From contig CP136064.1 in NCBI GenBank assembly GCA_032622095.1, positions 214,534,205-214,598,204 of the forward strand: a stretch of 64,000 bases of DNA, in the 5' to 3' direction. How positions within the stretch are numbered: the first letter of the stretch is position 1; the number at the start of each line of letters is the position of its first letter. Source of the stretch: Siphonodentalium dalli. Taxonomy: Eukaryota; Mollusca; Scaphopoda; Gadilida; Siphonodentaliidae. The notes beneath the pieces are model-generated. The model did not search any database. It was not told the origin of the DNA and was given only the letters and a program-made list of their open reading frames with translations. Below, piece by piece: positions 22,675 to 32,567 of this stretch. The translations under genes were made by a program, and so were the position numbers.

Positions 22675-24396
22675 TGAACCATGTTCGAGAACGATAAGGA
22701 TTTCGGCCTATTTGACGACAGGGTGTTTGGCCCGCTCTAAATATCCCCTAGAAACACCATACCCTCATCCCTGGAGGGTACCACCCTGTTGGGGTTAAAA
22801 TGGGGTACGGAGCATTTTATTCATTATTCGCAAAAAAACATGCCTCTGTCGGTCAATATTGCGGCATGTGTAGGTGGCCCGCCCCAAATACCCCATAGAA
22901 ACACCCTACCCCTCATCCGGATGTCGGAATGGGGTATGGACAGTTATCGAGAACGGTAAGGATTTCGGCCAATCTGACGGCATTGGTGGGCGGCCCGCCC
23001 TCAAGTATAGTCCACATAAACACCCCCACCCTCACCGCGGGTGCTTCTACCCGAGCGGGTGAAAATGGGGTATGGACCCCGGGGTGCGGGTTGGGGTGTT
23101 TATATGGGGGGAATTTGGGATGTGCCACGGGATGTGCCACCCACCGTTCTCGAAAATGGTCCATACCCCATTTCACCCCCCTCGGGTGGTACCCCCGGGT
23201 GAGGGTGTTTCTAGGGGGTAGTTGGAGCGGGCTACCCACTCCTGACGTCAAATTGACCGAAATCCTTACCGTTCTCGAAAATGGTCCATACCCCATTTTC
23301 ACACCTCATTGGGTGGTTCCCCCAGTATTGAGGGGTGGGTTGTTTCTATGGGACATTTGAGCGGGCCATCCATCCATGCCGTCAAATTGGCCAAAATCCT
23401 TACCGGTCTCGAAAATGGTTCATATACCATGTTCACCCCCTCGGTGGTACCCCCCCCCCAGATGTGAGTGGTGGGGTGTTTCTATGGGTTATTTGGGGCG
23501 GGCCACCCACCCATACCATAAAATTGGCCGAAATCCTTACAGTTCTCGAAAATAGTCCATACTGCATTCCCCCTCAGGGTGGCCGTTACCCTCTCCCGGG
23601 TGAGGGGTGGGGTGTCTCTGGTGGGTATTTGGGCGGGCCACCAACCCATGCGCCAAATTGACAGAAAGAGACCTTTTAGTGAATAAGGAATCAGTTTCAA
23701 AAGTCATGTTCGTGTCTAACGTGTCAAACTGATCAGTTCGATCCCTCCATGCTCTTAGTCGCCAAAGCGACATCCGAACGAGCAATTCGCAAACAGACAT
23801 ATATAGCAAGAAATCATCCATCACACTGGCACATATTTTGTTAGAATTTATCTCATAAGTACCGACATCGCCTCCCCGAATTCCACTAAGACTCTCCTGC
23901 ATGTACATTGAGTGAAAAACACCCGCGCATAAACGCCTCCCCCAATTCAAAATAGACACTCCCATATACGCGAAGAAACAACATCAATACTGGGCGTAAA
24001 CAATCGACCGAATAACCCAAAACACTAGGTTTTAGTAAAGGGTGGTTTAACTTTGTTGTTTTTTCAAAGTATATTTAAAGGTATATTTTCGAGATGAGAC
24101 GTATGGTACGTATAAATCATATATACCGAAGCTTATACTGATGATATTATAGCCAATTCACCACAAACAATTAGTAATATTACCATAACTTTATCACGTC
24201 AATAAAACCTAGTTTTCAATTGAGATCGAATTCGACAAACTAATACTGAGTTTATCACAAAACTGGGTTTAACTACACTAAAACCCAGTTTTACTACAGG
24301 AAAACCAAGTTTTGCTCCTACTTAAACCTAGTTTAAACTGGAGTTAAACCTGGTCTAGGACAAAACCTAGTCTAAACCAGAGATGCCGATTCGGAC

Positions 24397-25076
24397 AACA
24401 GAGTCTAGTCTGGAAGTCTTAGTTCAGTCAGGCAGGGATTCGGATTTCATATATGACCCGACATCAGTTGAATATGTTGATTTCATTGGCAAATACCAAT
24501 TGTTCAAACAAGACATTCAGCACGGGAAGTTCGGTGAAACTACAGAGTTCTGGCTCACTCTGTATTTAGACCTGATTGATGTTCAACTCTTGGCACACCG
24601 CGCAGTACTAGAAAATATATTTTATTTGCGCCTATTTTGCTGGGAATATTTTGTTCCATTATATTTTCCAATGCATACCAAGAGCAAATCAGCCGAAATG
24701 AGTAAAAGGGGTCATTCTGACAAAGTTATGATCCAATCACCACAGTCAAAGATTCCAATAAACTTTAATGCTTTTCTGAAAAATAGTGAAAAATAAACAA
24801 CGTTTAGTTTCTTTGATCCAGGATGTTTTAGTTGGCAACTGATGTAAGGCCCTAGATATTCTTCGTTGTAAAGAAATATATATTTCTACAGAAAACAATT
24901 GCATGCACGTGCGCTCATTGGTGGTGACAGTAGAAGAAACTCTTGTAAGTATAACCAGGAGGAAGCTGACACAAAATTAATTTTGCATTGCATACATGCC
25001 CTAGAGTTATTTCCTAACAAGAACATTCGTCTGAGGTCACCATCGGCAGATGTAGATATACTGATAATATTGTTAA
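24397..25076 (+). pseudogene. repetitive EEADT/SxDVDIL gene fragment (copy B)
   Basis: Duplicate of 20907-21576. The first part reads from about 24397 to a TAA at 24794-24796. Relative to copy A it has a 9-10 base insertion-type difference near 24784 (copy A probably lost these bases between short 'gaaaaat' repeats), so copy A reads further in frame. The second part (24899-25076) keeps the QEEADTKL and DVDIL motifs and ends at TTAA 25073-25076, where the MITE terminus follows. Confidence 0.6.
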
Positions 25077-25405
25077 AGGTACTCAGTCCGATTACGCACC
25101 CCTAAATTACTATTTCTTTGGCTTCGGGGGTAACAAATATTTGATTCGAGTCGAGGAACCCGCACATCAAAGCTCAGAGTTATCAGATATAGATTTTTGA
25201 AGTTCGTTAATTTCTCGAGATTTGGGCCACTAATTTAGTCTGCCGCGTGGTCAAACAGACAAATTGCGGGTGTAAGATGGATAACTCTAAAATCAAGTGG
25301 TTATTATTGTTGGTGGCCCAAATCTCGAGAAATTAACGAACTTCAAAAATCGATATCTGATCACTCTGAGCTTTGTGTGTTCCTCGACTCGAATAAAATG
25401 AAAAC
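25077..25405. mobile_element. TTAA-type MITE, family 2, 3'-incomplete (copy B)
   Basis: Duplicate of 21577-21905 within the large tandem duplication, with a few substitutions (for example 'cttcgggggtaac' for 'cctcgggggtaaa'). Confidence 0.7.
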
Positions 25406-25570
25406 CGGATCCGTAGACACCGCGATGTGGTTAAAAATGCACTCAGTCTTCCAAATATGATCTCAATATTAACTGGGGGTGTGGACAAAGGTTAGTATGT
25501 TTAGCTCCATGAATTACGTTCCTAGTTCCCAGTTCCCTATCCCCAAATGATATTTCATTTATCATTTTAT

Positions 25571-26590
25571 GGCGGCCACCCGGGAATCCTTGTATTTTCG
25601 CGCGGTGCCACCCAGCGGGCATCTATATGACAGGGACGCGGCCATATAGCCCCTTCCAAATTTTCGAAAATTGGGCTGAAGTCGTGCATGGAGTTCAAAA
25701 TTGCACTTTTTGTTACTGAATCGGCTGCGTAGCCAGAACCAGGACAACCACCAGGGAATTCTTGCATTTTCATGCGGTGCCACCCAGCGGGCATCTACAT
25801 GACAGGGACGCAACCATATAGCCTCTTCCAAATTTTCGAAAATTGGGCTGAACTCGTGCATGAAGCTCAAAATTGCACTTTTTGTTACTAAATCGGCTGC
25901 GTGGCCAGAACCATGGCGGCCACCGGGGAATCCTTGCATTTCCGTGCGGTGCCACCCGGCGGGCATCTATAGGACAGGGACGCGACCATATGGCCCCTTC
26001 CAAATTTTCGAAAATGGGCTGAAGTCGTGGATGAAGCTCAAAATTGCACTATTTGTTACTAAATCGGTTGCGTAGCCAGAACCATGGTGGCCACCGGGGA
26101 ATCCTTGCATTTCCGTGCGGTGCCACCCAGCGTGCATCTATAGGACAGGGATGCGACCATATGGCCCCTTCCAAATGTTCGAAAATTGGGCTGAAGTCGT
26201 TCATGAAGCTCAAAATAGCACTTTTTGTTACTAAATCGGCTGCGTAGCCTGAACCATTGCGGCCACCCGGGAATCCTTGCATTTTCGTGCTGTGCCATCC
26301 AGCGGGCATCTATATGACATGGACGCGGCCATGTGGCCCCTTCCAAATTGTCGAAAATTGGGCTTAAGTCGTGAATGGAGCTCAAAATATAGCACTTTTT
26401 GTTACTAAATCGGCTTCGTAGCCAGAACCATGTCGGCCGCCAAGGAATCCTTGCATTTTCGTGAATTTCATGCGGTGTCACCCAGCGTGCATCTATAGGA
26501 CAAGGATGTGACCATATGGCCCCTTCCATATTTTCGAATATTTGGCTGAAGTCGTGCATGGGGTGTCAACATAGCACGTTTTGTTACTAA
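25571..26590. repeat. 172 bp satellite, ~6 units (copy B and beyond)
   Basis: Same units as 22071-22674, with one additional unit (about 25743-25914) and continuation past the duplication border to about 26590, where 'tttgttactaaa' leads into the Polinton remnant. Later units carry small indels. Confidence 0.92.
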
Positions 26591-26729
26591 AAGAATGACT
26601 CATCATTGTTCAAAACTGTCATGGACAATTTGGTCGGTGGCACATCCGTGGCACATCCGTGGTCTTTATGAGGCATCACTGCGGCGGAAAAAACATTTAT
26701 CAGAGGCGAGAGCAATTTATGTCAATCCA

Positions 26730-28612
26730 TACAGGGTTTTGATGCGAACGCACTTTATTTACAATGCTTTGAGAAACCGATGCCGGTTGGTTCGTACATT
26801 GTAAGAAGGGCCGAGAATGAGTTCAAACCTGATCTACGAGATAAATTCCTGTCGGCCTACCATTGGATGAACTGGGTCATGCATATCGAAGGTGTAGAGA
26901 TCCAACACAAAATGAACAGCGGCTTCGAAGTACGAATCGGTAAATATCCGGTTGATGGCTTTCAACCGGCTAAAGATAAGCCCAGTTGTGGGATCATATT
27001 ACAATTCCACGGTTGCTGGTTTCACGGACATTCTGGTTGTTCAGCCACATGCAACATTACGAATGAGAAGTGGTTGAAGACCAGAGAAGTAAAATTTAAA
27101 AAAACGAATGAGACCACAGAATATTTCAGAAGTTTGGGTTACGAAGTCCGAGAAATATGGGAATGTGATTATAGAGAAAACTGCCGAAAAAATCCAAAGA
27201 TCTACGCCTTCATCAATGCTACAAGACCACAGTTTTTTCACCGACACAGACAATGTGTGAGCGAGGAACAGATTTTGAAGGTCGTCACATGCTGTTCGGA
27301 ATGATCGAGGTCGATATAGAAGTTCCTACTGAATGGCCAACTTCGCTATCGGTGACACCGCCACTAAAGCCTCAAGAACACTTCGCTGAAATGTCCCCGC
27401 TCTTCTGCAACACCGACATTCCTTTCGATGCCATCAGCGAGCACATGCAAGATCACGCACGTGTGCATGAACTTTCGCAAAAGCCACGTCGTCTGTTGGT
27501 CGGAGGTATGAGAGCTAGACAAATTTTGTTGGCGAGCCCTCTCTTACGATGGTATTTGCAGCACGGTATGGTTGTGACCAAGATCTATCAGATAGTCGAG
27601 TTTCAGTCCCAATGCTGTTTCCAGTCGTTCGTAGACCAGGTCAGTGATGTTAGGAGAATGGGCGACTTGCATCCTGATAAATCTATAATAGCTGACATGA
27701 TGAAGGTGAGGAAGGAATTCGGCATATGGGTCCATGATAATGAACAAAATGAAGCATCGATATATCAATTATCTTCAGGGAGAGAACAAAACATGTCTGA
27801 AAATCAATGAACCGCGATTTCGATGACTGGAATGTCTGGATGAGGACGAAGAATACTACGAGGTCGAAATGGCTAAACGGAAAATCAAGCTGGACCTACC
27901 TATCCAAGTCGGATACTTTATTCTGCAGTACGCTAAACTACGGATGCTGGAGTTCTGTTATGATTTTCTCGATTTATACGTCCAGAGATCTGATTTTGAG
28001 TATATAGAAATGGACACCGATTCCGCATATATAACACTTTCCGGGAAAACACTCAGAGACGTAATTAAGCCAGACATGTTGGATAAGTATGACAGTGGCA
28101 TAATGGGCTTATGTCACGATGATGGTGATGACTTGGAGGATCGTTGGTTCCAGATGACCTGTTGTACGAAACACGCTGCTTGACAAACGAAACCCAGGAC
28201 TATTTAAGTTGGAGTAAAGCGGAGATGAAATGATAGGGCTTTGCTCAAAAACCTATATCGTCCAAAAGGCCAAGGTGGTGAAACATTCCAGTACCAGAAA
28301 AGTCTACTGAGGAAAGCCATCGATTGGAAAAAGAAATCACTTCCAAATTCTCGAACAACGAATGAATATAAATTCAGCTCAAAGGGATTACGAAAATTCA
28401 GCATTAAAGCACCAATATCTATTTATAGATGGGTACTCCATAGTGGAAAAGCAGGGTCAGAGACCAACCGTGGTTTCAGGGCAAGACACAACACCATTTA
28501 TACGTACACACAGGAGAAGAGAGCTTTTTCATACTTTTACTGCAAAAGAAAGGTATTGCAATGTGGAATTCGCACACAACCTTTAGATATTACATTAAGT
28601 CCAATAACATAA
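26730..28612 (+). pseudogene. Polinton protein-primed DNA polymerase B, decayed
   Basis: Replicates the Polinton genome from a terminal-protein primer. The reading starts upstream of the ATG at 26780, with 'GFDANALYL' (26735-26761) as polymerase motif A. 'FHGCWFHGHSGC' (about 27005-27043) matches the conserved cysteine/histidine block. After a shift near 27290, 27253-27810 includes 'EMSPLFCNTDI' and 'YLQHGMVVTKIYQ'. The expected motif B (NSxYG) is replaced by unrelated sequence near 27710. After another shift, 27869-28183 holds 'YIEMDTDSAY' (motif C, DTDS at 28013-28024). The C-terminal block 'NRGFRARHNTIYTYTQEKR' and 'LDITLSP' ends at 28612. The exonuclease region is absent. At least four breaks; not functional. 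Confidence 0.82.
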
Positions 28613-29040
28613 TTTATTTGGAGAAAAAAAAAAAAAAAAAAAGATTGGGAAAATGAAGAAACTACGCTGTTAAATACGCCATACGTTAGGTGGGGACAAT
28701 TTCACCCCCACACCACAACTGTCACTCTAAGAGATTGAGAGACAGTTGGGAATTCGTATGCCAGTCCCATGCCTGGAATAGCAGTATGAGGGCCAGTCAA
28801 TTATCAGTTGCTTTATTATATACATAAACAGATACATATGGTTTATATACTTATATACATATAAATAATTCATCTATGAATATTCTCCGAATAGTGACTC
28901 GAAACAGGGTCATAGAACATTCGCTATACGATATATGTTTGTCATCCACTTTAGTTAACATCAGTATTACGTAGTCATAATTGCTTCAGGTTCTTCCAAT
29001 AAACTCGAGCCTCTTGTATTCCATGACCCATCGCAGCTGT
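28613..29040. other. Polinton intergenic: poly(A) run and duplicated protease 3' tail
   Basis: A run of about 19 A follows the polymerase end (28624-28642). About 28806-28935 is a diverged copy of the 3' end of the protease gene at 29575-29700 ('gatacatatggtttatata', 'ttctccgaatagtgactc'), including an AATAAA-type signal on the minus strand. The copy is not open, so it is a partial local duplication. Confidence 0.6.
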
Positions 29041-29436
29041 AATGTGCTTAAGACGTTGCCATTGCCTCAGTTAAAGCGGTATACCTCTTATAGTAGCACT
29101 GCCATTCAGAAATCGTCGGAAATCAACGAAGATTGATTCTGCCTGGTTACACACTGTGGCATAAATATTTCCACCAAGAAAATATTTTTTCACATATATA
29201 CATAAAGATTGATTAAGGTCTGTGTTAGACTGTTCTGTTACGAATAATTCTTTATCTATAGGACACTTTCCAGTGCTGGTTGACGTGACTATAACTACCA
29301 CCACAGACGTAAATGCGATGATATTCAAAGTAACACCGATCCATTTAAGTATATGTAAGTGCATTTTTATATTCTTTGTTTGCTCCTCTGATTTGTCTAG
29401 CATGTTATCCATGATCGGTTCTTCAACATACATCAT
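29041..29436 (-). CDS. Polinton ORF: membrane segment plus PC4-like C-terminus
   Basis: 121 codons from an ATG at 29436. After ~30 charged residues there is one strong membrane segment ('WIGVTLNIIAFTSVVVVIVT', about residues 31-50). The second half contains 'GGNIYATVCNQ' and 'IFVDFRRFLNGSATIRGIPL', which has the pattern of the PC4 single-strand-DNA-binding domain (I/V-D-I/F-R-x-F ... T-x-x-G-I-x-L) found in proteins of mobile elements. The TAA at 29071-29073 comes just before 'WRQWQRLK', which would complete the PC4 strand-helix, so the stop is probably a mutation. The membrane part and PC4 part may originally have been two genes. The role is inferred. Confidence 0.45.
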
Positions 29437-29582
29437 GAGTTCACTGTTTGAGATGCTTAAATACTTATAACAAATATGTCGTTATTAATTCACCGGATAT
29501 AACCTTTCACATAAAAATGAGCTTTGACCTAGATTTACCCGTGGGAATAGAATAATGAAGGTCAGCAATTGTCAAAGTTTTA

Positions 29583-30024
29583 TTACGTACATAATGGATA
29601 CATATGGTTTATATAATTATATACATATAAATCAATCGCTTGCAAATCTTCTCCGAATAGTGACTCAAACTCCATCATAGAACGTCCGATACACTTCCAT
29701 TTCAAATACATTAGGCAGTATTGTCCGCATACTTTACTATTAAAACTTTGAAAACGTCTGGAATTATGGTAGACTGATTTGTCATTCATGTAATTTCCAA
29801 TATAGGAGCTGTATGTTCCGGGACTGTTACCATAACTGTCGAAATATTCTATTATATCATCATGTCTATATATAGCTATCCAAAGAAATCCTTCACTTCC
29901 TCTGGGTCCGTGTTAGCTATGAGTCCTCGTTTGTGCCAGCTGGTTGGAATACCATCGGCAGGAAACACCCCCTCTACGCATTTAGACAAGATCGGATCAT
30001 CTCCGATACAGCATTCCAATTTAT
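29583..30024 (-). pseudogene. Polinton adenain-like cysteine protease, broken
   Basis: Processes capsid proteins in Polintons and adenoviruses. The open 3' part from the ATG at 29789 has Gln14 and 'CGQYCLMYL' with the nucleophilic Cys21 in the expected Q...CGxxC arrangement. Upstream, in the same frame but beyond that ATG, lies 'EYFDSYG' (29843-29861), the acidic catalytic block. An N-terminal piece starts at an ATG at 30022-30024 and runs to a frame break around 29900-29920. The position just before the conserved Trp (29880-29882), normally the catalytic His, reads CTT (Leu) at 29883-29885. So both a frameshift and loss of the His are indicated. It lies directly downstream of the capsid gene. 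Confidence 0.75.
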
Positions 30025-30030
30025 TCGTAT

Positions 30031-31172
30031 TCATTCTGTGATAATATTTCTTTGCTGATCTATCTGAAATAACGCTGGCGTTTCACTGTAAATTATACAG
30101 GACACAGCTTCTGTCAAAGCTTTTCCGAATATCCCGCTAAATTCCATCATGTGTACGTAGGAATTTGTAAACATTTTCCCCTCTGTCGATGTGAAGTTTA
30201 GTTTGGCAGGTCCTGACCTTCCGACGAATACACCGTCTCGAGTCAAACTGATTTGCCGAATATCGAAATTTTGAAAGTTATACGGGTTCTTGGAAAATGT
30301 CCCAGTCACTGCAGAACTCGAAACGAATCCGATAACTAGTCTGGCGGGGGGAAAGCCATGGAAAATATTATCTGTCGTGAATGAAACTTGACCGCTCGGA
30401 ATAGTTATCGTCTTAACCTGGGAGCTGTTGTAAGGATATTTTGCTGTGACTGTTTCGAGTGTCTGGTTATGCGCCAAAACAATAGACGGAGAAACCTTGA
30501 CCTTGCAGCTTTCAAGTACGGCATCTTCTATATGTACTTTGTAAGTTGCACTATCGTTGGTTGTCATTAGACAAAATGACGGGTCGGTGCGATACAACCT
30601 CACGACCATGTCCACTTGATTCAGGAGATAACGATCTTGTAAAAATACGTCGTGGAGTATAGGCCCGCATAAATCCACAGTTTTGCTCTGTGTCGTGTGC
30701 TTTGAATGCGTTGTTAATCCGACGTTCATTCCTTTCATGTCTGCATTTTCCATATGGCCCGACTTTTCTTCGTAAAATAACTGACTTCCCAGCTGCGATA
30801 TTTTTTCGCTGCTCCCGTATTTCAAGAGCGTCTGAATAATATACTTGTACTGGTAGTTATTCGTGTTCGAGGATACCAGCTTCCCGGACATGAAGACGTC
30901 TACTTGCTCGAACATAGAGGACATAAACAGATTGACCGGTCCGACTTTATCGGTGGTAGCGATTGACGTGCCATCCTTTTTCGTAATTTTGACCTTTAAA
31001 TGTAATCCAGATATTCCATCGCATTCTGTTGCGATATATGGAACTCGACAGGCGAGAGGTCAGAGAGTTGAGACACTGGCCGGTTTTCTTCGAATGTTAT
31101 ACTCTGAACTCCAGTTTGGTGAGGCGGCATTTCAAAGAGATTAAGCGAGCTGGGTTGCGTCTCACGGAACAT
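30031..31172 (-). pseudogene. Polinton capsid protein (F54H12.2-like), one frameshift
   Basis: Virion shell protein of the Polinton, of the type annotated in many animals as F54H12.2-like and thought to adopt a jelly-roll capsid fold. A 297-codon frame (ATG at 30924) begins mid-protein with 'FEQVDVFMSGKLVS'; 'GFVSSSAVTGTFSKNPYNFQ' and 'FDIRQISLTRDGV' are family-type blocks. The true start is the ATG at 31170-31172: the upstream ~55 codons (with 'PPHQTGVQSITFEE') align with the family N-terminus, but a one-base deletion near 31006 separates the parts. Combined length is ~380 codons, near the family norm. It is only a few bases from the preceding basic-protein gene. The single lesion makes this the best-preserved Polinton gene here. 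Confidence 0.82.
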
Positions 31173-31176
31173 ATCT

Positions 31177-31542
31177 TTATTTAGGACCCAGATTGTTAAC
31201 AGCGTCTAATTTCTGCTTCCTTCTCTTGGGAGTGATCTGCGCCTTACTGACGAGTTTCCGTTTTTTACCTGTTTTTATAGCTGTTTTCCTCTGAATCTGA
31301 CTCTTGGCTCGTTCCACGTCTTGTTGGGACGGAGATACGAATGACACTTCAATTTCGCCATGAGGCGGAACCGGTTCCGTAGAATATCTTTCAATCGGTA
31401 TCATATAGGTGGGTTGAATATCACCTACACCACCACCACTTTGAACGTTATAGTTATCTGCATATGTGTTAATTTTACCACTGGCGATATTGCAGTAAAA
31501 CCGTAACCATTTTTGCGTGTCTGGTATATAGAGTTTGTCCAT
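31177..31542 (-). CDS. Polinton small basic protein upstream of capsid
   Basis: 121 codons from an ATG at 31542. The first half has a Gly-rich hydrophilic stretch ('NVQSGGGVGD'). The second half has 'VSFVSPSQQDVERAKSQIQR' followed by a Lys/Arg-rich tail. A 'V-x-P-x-Q-x-x-V-E-R-A-K-S' block with a basic tail next to the capsid gene is a feature I associate with Polintons; the role (perhaps DNA or virion core binding) is unknown. The frame is intact and ends 5 bases before the capsid ATG, suggesting a joint transcript. Confidence 0.6.
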   Translation of the reverse strand: MDKLYIPDTQKWLRFYCNIASGKINTYADNYNVQSGGGVGDIQPTYMIPIERYSTEPVPPHGEIEVSFVSPSQQDVERAKSQIQRKTAIKTGKKRKLVSKAQITPKRRKQKLDAVNNLGPK

Positions 31543-31645
31543 TATTACATATAGAACGGATACCTTTTCAGATGTAACGTCAACGTCGATGGTTCGGTAA
31601 AAATGAAGCGACCGACGGAACTATAACTTTCCTTCTCCGGAACTT

Positions 31646-31828
31646 TCATTTCTCTTCTCTGGGTATCGAATAGACTTCTTGCTTAGAAAGCCAATCTTTT
31701 ATTTTCTTTCTATTCAACACAAATTTACCTTCTTTGCGCACTATTCTGTATAATTTGTCGTCACCTGCGTAGGCTGCGGCATGTGCAGGGTCATAATATA
31801 TAGTTTTCAGGTAATCTTCGTATTTCAT
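31646..31828 (-). pseudogene. Polinton integrase N-terminal domain only
   Basis: Polinton integrases are retrovirus-like DDE enzymes that insert the element. Here the ATG at 31826-31828 opens 'MKYEDYLKTIYYDPAHAAAY', then 'KFVLNRKKIKDWLSKQEVY', the typical N-terminal domain preceding the catalytic core. After a TGA near 31648 about 15 more codons read as the usual Arg-rich linker, and then similarity ends. The next gene starts only ~100 bases away, so the whole DDE core and chromodomain are missing. This is a remnant, or less likely a domesticated stand-alone N-domain. Confidence 0.65.
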
Positions 31829-31849
31829 AATTTTAACCACTTTTTCTGT

Positions 31850-32116
31850 TTAGAAGTTTTTCATTTCCTCTTGAGTGGTATGCCAGGTGGTGGTGGTAAT
31901 ACGATACCTAGACCAGTTTGAGAAGTATCGTTTCGCTCCGGTAATTTTTCGAGTCGACTCATCCAACATTTGTTTCTCTTCGCCGTTATTAGTTCGTTTC
32001 TCTCTTGTTTCTGTAGGTTGGTTCGTTACCGAAGTTTCAAGAGAGATATCACTGCATTGACCACTTTGAAGTAAGTGTTGATACCTTTCATTCGGTATTA
32101 GTAGGAGTTTATTCAT
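31850..32116 (-). CDS. Polinton small conserved protein (MNKLLLIPNERY type)
   Basis: 88 codons from the ATG at 32114-32116. The N-terminus 'MNKLLLIPNERYQHLL' matches the 'K-x-L-L-(V/I)-P-x-E-x-Y-x-x-L-L' start of a small protein I recall from Polinton gene clusters. The remainder is Thr/Glu/Lys-rich and may be out of frame near the end. Function unknown. It lies between the ATPase and the integrase piece in the same orientation. Confidence 0.45.
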   Translation of the reverse strand: MNKLLLIPNERYQHLLQSGQCSDISLETSVTNQPTETREKRTNNGEEKQMLDESTRKITGAKRYFSNWSRYRITTTTWHTTQEEMKNF

Positions 32117-32177
32117 GTTTACTACACGGGTGCGCACGCTTTAATGGTGCTCGATAGGTTCGCTATCACTTTTATGT

Positions 32178-32567
32178 ACTTTGGTATATAACAGTGTCCT
32201 CTCCTGGGAATATTTTGGATCTGACCTTATAGGCTTCTTCGGACATGGGTGACAAATCTAAAACGAGGTATCCATACGGCTTAGCTGTGGCATTCTTGTA
32301 GGCTTCTAATATGAATTAACTTTTTCCTAGGAAGGCTTGATGCGCTAAACATTGTAACTGAGAAATATCTCTCGGATTTCTCATAAAGACATTCACGTGA
32401 GCGTTCAAGTTTATACTTCTTCCGTTATGACCTTCGTTGAAATAATTCTGATTTAAATACATTATAGTCAGATTGAGGTGATGCATTCCATTAACTTCCA
32501 TATCTTTCGATGAAGTCATTGCATCCATTAAATCATCCAAAATTATCAAGTTACAAGAGTCTCCCAC
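32178..32567 (-). pseudogene. Polinton FtsK/HerA-type DNA-packaging ATPase, truncated
   Basis: Pumps Polinton DNA into capsids. The visible part starts at the Walker B strand ('NLIILDDLMDAM', about 32535-32555). It continues with 'HHLNLTIMYLNQNYFNEG', 'RSINLNAHVNVFMRNPRDIS' (sensor-type block of this family) and 'CLAHQAF'. A stop near 32316 interrupts the frame, but the C-terminal block ('YGYLVLDLSPMSEEAYKVRS', 'IFPGE') follows to about 32178. The Walker A (P-loop) half is missing: similarity ends at 32567 exactly where a tandem array begins, so the array or its expansion has removed the N-terminus. Confidence 0.8.

Larger units (their letters stand above)
22675..26346. repeat. large tandem duplication, copy B (3.67 kb)
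   Basis: Matches copy A with scattered substitutions and a few indels: shorter C-run near 23451, loss of 2 bases near 24258, a 9-10 base difference in the pseudogene near 24784. The 174-base excess is one extra 172 bp satellite unit. The satellite continues past the copy end to about 26590. The high identity implies a recent event, or an assembly duplication. Confidence 0.93.
26600..32567. mobile_element. Polinton (Maverick) remnant, heavily reduced
   Basis: A protein-primed DNA polymerase on + faces a block on - encoding packaging ATPase, small protein, integrase N-terminal piece, basic protein, capsid, adenain-like protease and a membrane/PC4-like ORF. This gene set and opposing layout are diagnostic of Polintons, self-synthesising virus-like transposons of 15-20 kb. 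Only about 6 kb remains: no terminal repeats, no integrase core and no polymerase exonuclease part are seen, and most genes are broken. The left edge abuts the 172 bp satellite; the right edge is cut inside the ATPase by a tandem array. Confidence 0.88.

Noticed and set aside
22062-26559. Open frames up to 166 codons in the 172 bp satellite
   Set aside because: The period is not a multiple of 3; frames on both strands are equally open and just follow the satellite.
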